DNA from: a virus
Direction: 5' to 3' (one strand)
Virus record (IMG/VR): IMGVR_UViG_3300046028_011447
Coordinates: 1-24,385 of that record
Length of the DNA stretch: 24,385 nucleotides
In this document: positions 13,329 through 20,255 of the stretch, one piece after another
Numbering within the stretch: position 1 is the first letter of the stretch
How the letters are laid out: every line of letters starts with the position of its first letter
Position numbers and translations under genes: made by a program
Notes under the pieces: model-generated
Seen by the model: only the letters and a program-made list of their open reading frames with translations
Told to the model about the DNA's origin: nothing
Database searches by the model: none

Positions 13329-13512
13329 TTTTTAATGAAAGTTTAAGTTGTTCAATCTTTTCTTGGTGATTCTTTAAATCATTTTCTTCAATTATTTTTA
13401 AGTTTTGAAGTTCTGATTTGCAATCGCGAGCGTCTTTTACAAAATTTAAAATAGGAGTTAAAATTGCAATAATTAGCACAGTAATTGTGTAAAATATAAT
13501 TTTATTTTTCAT
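13243..13512 (-). CDS. Rz-like inner-membrane spanin candidate
   Basis: An 89-aa protein with one N-terminal membrane segment (residues 5-24, IIFYTITVLIIAILTPILNF) and a charged periplasmic coiled coil (about 31-68, with EENDLKNHQEKIEQLKLSL). The C-terminal tail is Tyr/Asp-rich. This is the architecture of the i-spanin Rz. The following lipoprotein gene overlaps its 3' end out of frame by 86 bases. Its start overlaps the end of a 50-aa membrane protein gene. The position between holin-like and endolysin genes supports a lysis role; the family cannot be proven from sequence alone because spanins diverge fast. Confidence 0.72.
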   Translation of the reverse strand: MKNKIIFYTITVLIIAILTPILNFVKDARDCKSELQNLKIIEENDLKNHQEKIEQLKLSLKNAKQKQTPQYDYNYTGDLESDFLLEQLK

Positions 13513-13654
13513 TGTCTTTTTTAATTAAATTTTCAATGTATTTTAAATTATTCAGCAGATGTTTATATTCTTTTTCTTGTTTGTTTCTTATTTTTATAAT
13601 AGCTATGGCTAAGCCAAAAGAAAATAGAAATTGTGATAAATATATGTATATCAT
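13502..13654 (-). CDS. 50-aa single-TM protein in the lysis cassette
   Basis: A short frame that fills the only gap in the lysis cassette. Its ATG overlaps the stop of the preceding gene (ATGA, 13654-13651) and its end overlaps the Rz-like start by 11 bases, so it is packed as a translated gene would be. The start has the leader ATTAAAAAATG shared with two neighbours. The protein has one hydrophobic segment (about residues 4-21, IYLSQFLFSFGLAIAIIK) and a Lys/Glu/Asn-rich helical tail. The size and topology fit a pinholin, antiholin or small membrane accessory; which one is not known. Confidence 0.6.
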   Translation of the reverse strand: MIYIYLSQFLFSFGLAIAIIKIRNKQEKEYKHLLNNLKYIENLIKKDNEK

Positions 13655-14328
13655 TTTTTAATGGGTAAAATTTTTCTAAATTTATTTAATAGATATTTAG
13701 CATCTAAGCAGGGTTGCTCATTCCAAGAAACCATGTGTATTGCGTATATTAAATGCTGAGTTTCATTTTTTACAGCAGTTATAAATAAATGCTTTGCCGA
13801 ACCATCTTTAAAGTGAACTGATTTAGAAAGTAAATTAGCAATTGTTGGGTAATCGTCAACTTCAAATCCGGGCAAATAAACTTTTTCAACATCTTCTTGT
13901 TTAGAAAGTGTTTCAAGCCAAGAATAGGTAGTGTTGTCTACAGAATAATCCCCAGAAAATGGAAATTTTTCACTTGATAGATCAACAATGCAATTTTTTG
14001 GGTTTAATAAAAAATCACAAGAATATATTTCTTTAAATTTTGCATAATAATCCGTTCTTATTTCTGTAGAAATTGTTGACAACCCAAGTGCATTTTTATC
14101 ACCACATTTGGTTAAAATTTTTATAACATTTTCTTTTATTTTATCGTCTTCAATATTATCAATATGGATAGAATTATCACTATACTTTAAAACTCCAATT
14201 GCAAAAATAAAAGTTGAAATAAAAAATAACAATATTGAAATTGTAAAAAATCGATATTCCCGCAGGAATTTAATCAAATTAAAAATAATGTTAATTTTTG
14301 TCAGAAATTCAAACATTTGTGTATACAT
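13651..14328 (-). CDS. Membrane-anchored protein of unknown function, 225 aa
   Basis: Not recognised. A basic N-terminus (residues 1-25) precedes one hydrophobic segment (about 26-47, RFFTISILLFFISTFIFAIG), then a soluble domain of about 175 residues, probably periplasmic given the positive-inside rule. That domain has four Cys (KCGDKN, SCDFLL, KNCIVD, QPCLDA), which could form disulfides in the periplasm, and a C-terminal basic end. It lies between the hydrolase and spanin genes and overlaps the former by 20 bases. A role in lysis timing, superinfection exclusion or host-envelope change is conceivable but unproven. Confidence 0.65.
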   Translation of the reverse strand: MYTQMFEFLTKINIIFNLIKFLREYRFFTISILLFFISTFIFAIGVLKYSDNSIHIDNIEDDKIKENVIKILTKCGDKNALGLSTISTEIRTDYYAKFKEIYSCDFLLNPKNCIVDLSSEKFPFSGDYSVDNTTYSWLETLSKQEDVEKVYLPGFEVDDYPTIANLLSKSVHFKDGSAKHLFITAVKNETQHLIYAIHMVSWNEQPCLDAKYLLNKFRKILPIKK

Positions 14329-14911
14329 TTTTTAATTTTATCACTTCATTCGGTGAGTAAGCCTCATCCGTTGGAATATTATATCTGCCAGTCGAATTCA
14401 TATTAAAGACTAAATGAGACGAGCATAATCTTTCCGATTCTTTTTTGTTTAATCTTGCAAAAATTTTTCTTTGCCAAGATTTTGGTAAAATTTTCTCAAA
14501 AAATTCAGCTGTCAAAATAAATCTTGAATAGCCATATTTTTTGCCCACTTGTTGAATTGCGTCTTTAATCCCTAACTCTTCTTGTTCTGGCGTCATGCCA
14601 GTAAACATCATTTTTATAAAATCTTGTTTCAAAAAATAAGGATCCTGCATAAAATATAAATCACCGTATTTTATAATTTCAATTGGTCTATATTTTCCGC
14701 CATGGAATTCCTGCTCGCTTAGCATAAAGGAGCATGATTTTTCAGTGCGTTTTATTTGGTAAGCTATGGCGACATGTTGGGGCGGATTTTCTTTTTTACT
14801 TTCCTTTGTGAAAAAAGGAACAAGTTGAACAAAAAATCCTTTTCGGTAAAATGCCAAGACGGTGCCACGTTCAATATTTTCAAAAATGTCTTTTAGGTTT
14901 TCAATTTTCAT
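14309..14911 (-). CDS. Permuted papain-fold (YiiX / NlpC-P60-like) hydrolase
   Basis: A 200-aa protein resembling circularly permuted NlpC/P60-type cysteine hydrolases such as YiiX/YaeF. The first motif, GTVLAFYRKG (16-25) then QHVAIAY (45-51), gives His46. The catalytic Cys comes late, in RLCSSHLVF (161-169, Cys163), the reverse of standard NlpC/P60 order. The start at 14911 (MKIENLKDIF) is chosen because it leads directly into the domain; the frame extends upstream to 14974 but that part overlaps the holin-like gene. There is no signal peptide. It could cleave peptidoglycan, a lipid-linked or an amide substrate. Its place just after the holin-like gene suggests a lysis or envelope role, but M15 is the clearer endolysin. 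Confidence 0.6.
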   Translation of the reverse strand: MKIENLKDIFENIERGTVLAFYRKGFFVQLVPFFTKESKKENPPQHVAIAYQIKRTEKSCSFMLSEQEFHGGKYRPIEIIKYGDLYFMQDPYFLKQDFIKMMFTGMTPEQEELGIKDAIQQVGKKYGYSRFILTAEFFEKILPKSWQRKIFARLNKKESERLCSSHLVFNMNSTGRYNIPTDEAYSPNEVIKLKNVYTNV

Positions 14912-15143
14912 TTTTATCAGTGTTTTTGAATTTTTTCTCAAAAATGGTTGAGCCGACAAGAGCGACGCCACCATAGATTAAATCACGAACCAAGCCCGTA
15001 TTATTTGGCGTCAATTCAACGCCATCTAAAATAGAATGCGTGATTAAAAAACCAGCAAGGGTAATCATTAAGAAACCAGTTGCCCGTTTACTTGAAAGTG
15101 TTCCCGAAGGCGATAAAAACATAGATTTAAAAATTTCAAACAT
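14901..15143 (-). CDS. Holin-like protein, 80 aa
   Basis: A small protein with two hydrophobic segments (about residues 22-38, TGFLMITLAGFLITHSI, and 52-68, VRDLIYGGVALVGSTIF) separated by a short polar loop and ending in a charged Lys/Glu/Asn tail. The segment TLSSKRATGFLMITL resembles the SSKR-type start of many phage holins. The size is close to T7 gp17.5 (67 aa), and the gene lies shortly after the tail fibre as in T7. It would form inner-membrane lesions that release the endolysin. It overlaps the next gene by 11 bases. The TM count and position fit a class II holin; function is inferred. Confidence 0.68.
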   Translation of the reverse strand: MFEIFKSMFLSPSGTLSSKRATGFLMITLAGFLITHSILDGVELTPNNTGLVRDLIYGGVALVGSTIFEKKFKNTDKNEN

Positions 15144-15145
15144 AA

Positions 15146-15664
15146 TTAAAACGATAAAATTTGATTCAATCTATAGCCGATTTTGAAATCATATTTTTCA
15201 ATTTCTTCAATCGTTTTTAAAATTGCAATCGCTTTTTCGTGAATTTTTTTTGCTTTAAAATTTGCGTCAACTAACGCACCGATGTAAAGCCGAATCCCGA
15301 TTAAAGCTGTTAAATTTAATGGCATCTCAATCCCGTTTTGGTAAAGCCATTTCGGATCTGCTTCGCCTTGCATTTTTTTAAAATTTAAAAGAGAAATTTG
15401 TTCGTCAAGCAAATAACGGGTGTCAGCATCAACGCTGATTTTTGTTGACGCACCATTTGCAAGTTTTATTGTAAAAATTTTCACGGATTCGCTTGCGTGA
15501 AAATTATTTAATTCGGCAATTTTATTGTTTTTTGCTTTTTGGAGCAAATAAGCTTTTCCCTCTTCAGCGTCAGAAATATTTACCCATTTGGCAAAACCCA
15601 TTCCTATTTCCGAAATATTATTAAATTCTTTAATATTTCCATTTTCATTTTTTAATAAAATCAT
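15146..15664 (-). CDS. DUF4376-like tail-fibre-associated protein
   Basis: A 172-aa protein directly downstream of the tail fibre gene. Residues 35-60 form a helix rich in Lys and Ala (GKAYLLQKAKNNKIAELNNF). A beta unit of the type FTIKLANGASTKISVDADTR follows (about 64-83), then a long helical part containing PLNLTALIGIRLYIGALVDA. This plan (helix, short modified-residue-like strand pair, helical bundle) resembles DUF4376 proteins often found next to tail fibres, some acting as fibre assembly or capping factors. The similarity is by pattern only. The start leader AAAAATTAAAAGCAATG closely matches that of the fibre gene, so both are likely expressed together. Confidence 0.55.
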   Translation of the reverse strand: MILLKNENGNIKEFNNISEIGMGFAKWVNISDAEEGKAYLLQKAKNNKIAELNNFHASESVKIFTIKLANGASTKISVDADTRYLLDEQISLLNFKKMQGEADPKWLYQNGIEMPLNLTALIGIRLYIGALVDANFKAKKIHEKAIAILKTIEEIEKYDFKIGYRLNQILSF

Positions 15665-15669
15665 TGCTT

Positions 15670-17169
15670 TTAATTTTTAATGTTTGTGTCAAAATAACCC
15701 AGTGTGTAAATTGCATAAGTAGCATTAGCACTATTTCCTTTTACTCCTATTTGAAAAGTTGAATTTGTTTTTACTGTGAATTCGCCAGCATTGAAAAAAT
15801 TTATATTTGCAAATAATTTTATGATATCTGAGTCGCTCTTATTTAGGTCTGACAAATATAAATGGTTAACGCCAACTGAAGCTATAGACGATAGTGTAGC
15901 ATTGATTTTTACAATAACATTTGCCGGAGCAGAAACTCCTAAAGGTGTTCGTGTGATGGGCGTAGTCGCTAAACCGTCTAAAATTGGAATACCAAATTCA
16001 AAATAATTATTTTTCAATTGATCGAAAGCCCTAATATTTCCGCTCCCATCGGTTAAAACCATTCCACGATAAGAGCCTTTGTAACCCGCGGGAATGTTTG
16101 CACCTGTAAGGCTTATATCAAAACCCGCGTCGTTTATTGTTCCGTTTGTTATCGCAAATTCATAATATCTTGTATTAATTGCTTTTGTTCCCGAAAATAA
16201 ACCGCCTTGATTTGTGCCTGCCGACCAAGAAGCATCTAGTCTTTTAACTAGAGTTGATGACAATAGAACTTGACCCGAGCCGTCATCAAGCGGTGCATTT
16301 CCCGAACTAAAATTGATGTCGTTATTTGCGTCGCTGGCATTATTTGAAACGGTAATCGGGTTGTTTAAGTAAGAAACACCTTGGTTGGTGGTGGTGGCTA
16401 ATCTATCTTGAAGAGCCATTGTTCCGCTTCCATTGAATATTAAAGCTTTGTTTGCAGATGGAGTTAAATTTGCAAAATTTGAAAGATTGGTTATGCTTGC
16501 TAAATTTGAAAGATTTGAAAGATTGGTTATGCTTGCTAAACTTGCAAGGGTCGAAAGATTTGCAGCCAATGGTTGCACATTAAGAGTAGTGCGGGCTTCC
16601 GCAGCATCCGCATCATTTAATAGAGTGGCAATAAATGGCGACACATTTGCTTTGTCAACATCTGCAAGTTTTATAAGAATTAAATTACCAGAGCCATCAA
16701 AAGCTAAAATATTATTGGCACGGTTTGTGGGTAGTTGAAGCGACCCGCCTTCTGAATCACTTGGCGCCAACCTAAACGATCGTGAAACATCGCGTTTTAA
16801 CTGCTGTGCTACAGTCAAAATTCTAGTAAGTTCGCTATTTAAAACATCGGCTTTAAAAGATCCACCAGTTGAAAATTGGGTGCTCCTATCAATCGGCACC
16901 TCTCTATTTATAGAGACCTTAGCCCCAGCGGTTAAACCAACATTAAAAACTATCTTACCGCCATCCATTGGTAGATCAGCACTTCCGATAACCCCACCAT
17001 CATTTTTTCTAACTACATAATCAGTAGTTATCGTTTTTAAAATATTATTTACATAAACTTTAATATCGCTTTCTGCAAAAATATAAAATGTAAAAGCAAA
17101 TTCCGTCTGCGCGCTAGAAGCGACATACTGGTTTATTGGAGTTTCGTCAGTTAAATTTGGTATAGACAT
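15670..17169 (-). CDS. Tail fibre protein with T7 gp17-like N-terminal domain
   Basis: A 499-aa receptor-binding tail fibre. Residues 1-135 match the T7 tail fibre N-terminal pattern that attaches to the tail: FAFTFYIFAESDIKVYVN (24-41), the INREVPIDRSTQF segment (about 87-99) and FKADVLNSELTRILTVAQQL (about 105-124). A helical or repetitive shaft follows, with LASITNLS repeated (about 205-235). The C-terminal half is beta-rich, Gly/Asn/Ser-rich and probably contains the trimeric receptor-binding tip. The gene follows the gp16-like protein as gp17 follows gp16 in T7. The C-terminal part is expected to be host specific and is not assigned. Confidence 0.85.
   Translation of the reverse strand: MSIPNLTDETPINQYVASSAQTEFAFTFYIFAESDIKVYVNNILKTITTDYVVRKNDGGVIGSADLPMDGGKIVFNVGLTAGAKVSINREVPIDRSTQFSTGGSFKADVLNSELTRILTVAQQLKRDVSRSFRLAPSDSEGGSLQLPTNRANNILAFDGSGNLILIKLADVDKANVSPFIATLLNDADAAEARTTLNVQPLAANLSTLASLASITNLSNLSNLASITNLSNFANLTPSANKALIFNGSGTMALQDRLATTTNQGVSYLNNPITVSNNASDANNDINFSSGNAPLDDGSGQVLLSSTLVKRLDASWSAGTNQGGLFSGTKAINTRYYEFAITNGTINDAGFDISLTGANIPAGYKGSYRGMVLTDGSGNIRAFDQLKNNYFEFGIPILDGLATTPITRTPLGVSAPANVIVKINATLSSIASVGVNHLYLSDLNKSDSDIIKLFANINFFNAGEFTVKTNSTFQIGVKGNSANATYAIYTLGYFDTNIKN
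16478..16540 (-). repeat. 27-bp direct repeat, 36-bp period, in the tail fibre shaft
   Basis: A 27-bp sequence occurs twice without mismatch (16478-16504 and 16514-16540), offset by 36 bp, and a degenerate third unit follows. It encodes the LASITNLS repeats of the fibre shaft in frame (12 residues per unit). Slippage here could change shaft length. Confidence 0.85.
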
Positions 17170-17174
17170 GGCTT

Positions 17175-20100
17175 TTATTTTTTAGTTATCCCCATAGAAT
17201 TATTAAATTCCTCTATCATTTTGTCAAGGATTATTCTTATCCCGTACATATTTTGATAAGGCATCATTTTTCTAACTTTATCTGTGGTGCTGCGTCTTAC
17301 GTCTCCACTAAGCACATCGCCACTTACAGCCAAAACATCTCCGGCTAATTTACCTGTTGGACCAAGTAAAGATTCAATACGCCCTCTTTGAGAATATCTA
17401 GCCATAGGTTCTGTCCCAAAAATTTTTGATAAACCCAATCTATTTCCGGAAGAAGCTTCAATCATATTATTGGCATCAAAAAACCAAGCCATCAATCCGC
17501 TTCTATCAACACCCTCTACAAGCATTTGTTTTGGGTCGTCTGTAAATTCTTTTCCGGCTACCGCACCTTTTAAGTAGGATGATAATACCCCCAAACCAAC
17601 CATAGCTGTTGCCGCTTGAGCGGTTTTAAAATCTCTATCTTGAAGCATAGGTATCATAGTTTTTTGCACTGAAGAAAATGCAAAAGATTTAAATTGGCCA
17701 AGCAAACTCAAGCCACCTCTTGACATCCAAAGAGGTGTCGAAGACGCACTTGGCGTCAAAATAACTCGATTTGCTTCTTTAGAAATAGCTGAAGTGTATA
17801 TATCTCCGAGCTCAGCAAATTCTTCATCCCAATTAGCTACATTTGGCATCATCAAGCCTTGGTAATCCTCACCGTGTTTAGCTACTTGTTTGGCTATTTG
17901 TTTTGCCATAGTTTCGCTAATACCAAATTCGTTTAATTTTGCCAAATCTTTTGGTTTAATTTTTCCCGAAACTACTCGAGTTATGGCGCGATGAACATTG
18001 TTTTGGATAACCATAGCCGCCAATGTTTTGAATCCTGCGTTCCAAAATGGAACTAAAGTATGTTTCATAAATTTTGAACTGACCGCATCTAATCCTCTTT
18101 CAAATTTAGAATTTTTTGCAAAGTCTTCAGTAAGACCATTGAGACCACGCTCTCTAGCACTATTCATTAAAAGCTCAGTGCCTATGTTGAAACTTCTTAA
18201 TTCACTTTTATATTTGGTAAAATATGCTCTGCCTTCTGCAGAAGATGCTAGTTTAACCAACGGAGCAAGACCATCTTTAAAAACGGGAGTAAGTCCATTA
18301 ACTAAAATTAATTTTGCCGGATCTGATACGGCAGCAATAACGGCTGACCCTAGCATCCTTAAAACATTTACTTGTTTTATTATTTTTGGGACTCGGTATA
18401 ACCAAGAACTAGGGTTAGCAGTTATACCGTAAGTGCCAAGCAACCTATCTCTAACGGATAATAAATCGTTAATATCTTTTTCTTCTTGTTTTAAAAGTTT
18501 GTTTAATTTTTTTGGTTGGTCTTCTACCAAAGCCATTTTTTTTGCGTATTCCTCTCTAATCTCTTTTACAGGTAAACTTTTTGCATCGGTAAAAGTGTCG
18601 TCTAAAAACTCAACACCAAAACGCCTAGCCAATTCTAATCTAGGTATCATTGATTTCGCATAAGTTGTCATTAGTTCGTCAATATCATTATTTAAAAAAT
18701 CTTCTATCTCGCTATCGTCTATCGTAAATTTTCGACCTTTTTGCGAACTGGCGCTACCCGATACCCCAATTTTATTGTGCAATGTCATAGATCTAGCACC
18801 AATAATATTGCGCCTAATGCTTTGAGCAGCTTGCACAAAAAACGCTTCGTCTTCTAACTCTAAAGCAGCTTCTTTACGAGGTGATTTAGAATCTGCCGCT
18901 TCTCTTTTTAACCAATTTTTTGTGATGGTTAAAAAACGAGGCGACTCTTTTACTATTCGATCCACGCCATACATCCGGTTTAAATACGGCTTTTTCATTA
19001 AAACTTCAATATCGTCGATTTCAAAAAAGCCCTTAACTTTTATACCTTCATCAGCAATATTTTTATAAATATTTTTATGGATAAAACTAGCACTTTCAAG
19101 AGCTTCAGGTATATCCGATACTAAACCTCTACGAATAGTTTTAGCCACTTCTGTTCTAAATTCAGGCTCACTTAATCGGGTTTTAACTTGCTCGCCTTTT
19201 AATCTTTGTTTATATTTTTTATAGGCTTGTTTTCTTTCAAAAAGAGCGGTGGCCAAACGACCTTCTAACACCCCTTTAATTCTAGTTTCAGCGGCTTCTT
19301 CGGTAGGTATACCTTTCCAATTCTTTTTTAATTTAAATGGGACTTCCGCCATTTGTTGAAACCATCTACGAGAACTCACCGCTGGCGACTGCAATATGCG
19401 CAATCCCGGATCTTGAAACCCTAAAACTTTTTCGACATAGGCAGCACTTTGAATAGTCTCATCATCAAGAGTCGTGTCCATTGGTTTAGCCGCTGAGCTT
19501 AACGATTTTGGTTCAGCAACAACACCCGATTCTTTAATCAAGGCCAGCTCGTCTTCGTCAATATTCATGTCTTTTTGAATATTATCTTCCATATTTTTAA
19601 GCATTTGTGGGTCAGATTTAGCTAAAGATTTATGGAGAGCCCCTCCTAATATTCCGCTCAATAATGTGGACGCAGCTATGTTTGATGCAGATTCGCCAAA
19701 AGTTCGAGTAAGATCTTGATCTTGTATAACCGCTTCTTGTAAACTTGTTGAGGTCATACCCGCCAATGCTACTTGTGCCGCACCAGTTAACATGTTTTTA
19801 CTTTTAACTGCAAATTTTGCATACGCCCCAAAAGGAACTAAATTCAACGGCTCTACGGCTTGACTAGCAAAACCAGCTACTACCCCCATCCAGCCAGATC
19901 TTCGAATAATTTCGTTGTTTTGCTCCTTAAAATCAATGTGGTCTTTAATTAAATTAAAATGTTCTTCATTTTCAGCATCTGTAAATAAATCGCCATAAAC
20001 ATCTTTTATATTGTTTGGCAACCCATCATACGCAGACGACCAATCAAAATCAGGATCAAAAGAATTTTTACTTCTAGTTTGATTAGCTAGCGTAGACCCT

Positions 20101-20252
20101 ACTGAAGTGCCTGTAAAAATTTGAGCTCCTAACGCCTCTACAAAAGTAGGCTCATACTCATAACCAACTTCGTTTTTTAAAGGTTGTTCAAGTTTATCCG
20201 CATACCTTTTTAGATCTGGTAAAATTTGTTCTTTTGAAGCTATAAACGGCAT
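17175..20252 (-). CDS. Large internal virion / DNA ejection protein, T7 gp16-like
   Basis: A 1025-aa late protein in the position of T7 gp16. It is mostly helical with hydrophobic Gly/Ala-rich stretches near residues 118-148 (WMGVVAGFASQAVEPLNLVP) and 185-205 (ASNIAASTLLSGILGGALHK), which suit insertion into the host envelope during DNA ejection. The C-terminal end (993-1025) contains RKMMPYQNMYGIRIILDK, matching a motif I associate with the C-termini of gp16-like internal virion proteins. Unlike T7 gp16 (about 1318 aa) no lytic transglycosylase motif is visible at the N-terminus, so wall cutting may be done by another protein. The gene is three bases from the gp15-like gene. Context and size support the call. 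Confidence 0.78.
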   Translation of the reverse strand: MPFIASKEQILPDLKRYADKLEQPLKNEVGYEYEPTFVEALGAQIFTGTSVGSTLANQTRSKNSFDPDFDWSSAYDGLPNNIKDVYGDLFTDAENEEHFNLIKDHIDFKEQNNEIIRRSGWMGVVAGFASQAVEPLNLVPFGAYAKFAVKSKNMLTGAAQVALAGMTSTSLQEAVIQDQDLTRTFGESASNIAASTLLSGILGGALHKSLAKSDPQMLKNMEDNIQKDMNIDEDELALIKESGVVAEPKSLSSAAKPMDTTLDDETIQSAAYVEKVLGFQDPGLRILQSPAVSSRRWFQQMAEVPFKLKKNWKGIPTEEAAETRIKGVLEGRLATALFERKQAYKKYKQRLKGEQVKTRLSEPEFRTEVAKTIRRGLVSDIPEALESASFIHKNIYKNIADEGIKVKGFFEIDDIEVLMKKPYLNRMYGVDRIVKESPRFLTITKNWLKREAADSKSPRKEAALELEDEAFFVQAAQSIRRNIIGARSMTLHNKIGVSGSASSQKGRKFTIDDSEIEDFLNNDIDELMTTYAKSMIPRLELARRFGVEFLDDTFTDAKSLPVKEIREEYAKKMALVEDQPKKLNKLLKQEEKDINDLLSVRDRLLGTYGITANPSSWLYRVPKIIKQVNVLRMLGSAVIAAVSDPAKLILVNGLTPVFKDGLAPLVKLASSAEGRAYFTKYKSELRSFNIGTELLMNSARERGLNGLTEDFAKNSKFERGLDAVSSKFMKHTLVPFWNAGFKTLAAMVIQNNVHRAITRVVSGKIKPKDLAKLNEFGISETMAKQIAKQVAKHGEDYQGLMMPNVANWDEEFAELGDIYTSAISKEANRVILTPSASSTPLWMSRGGLSLLGQFKSFAFSSVQKTMIPMLQDRDFKTAQAATAMVGLGVLSSYLKGAVAGKEFTDDPKQMLVEGVDRSGLMAWFFDANNMIEASSGNRLGLSKIFGTEPMARYSQRGRIESLLGPTGKLAGDVLAVSGDVLSGDVRRSTTDKVRKMMPYQNMYGIRIILDKMIEEFNNSMGITKK

Positions 20253-20255
20253 AAG

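Noticed and set aside
14912-14974. Longer N-terminus for the permuted papain-fold protein
   Set aside because: It would overlap the holin-like gene by over 70 bases and adds a segment unrelated to the domain; the ATG at 14911 fits better.
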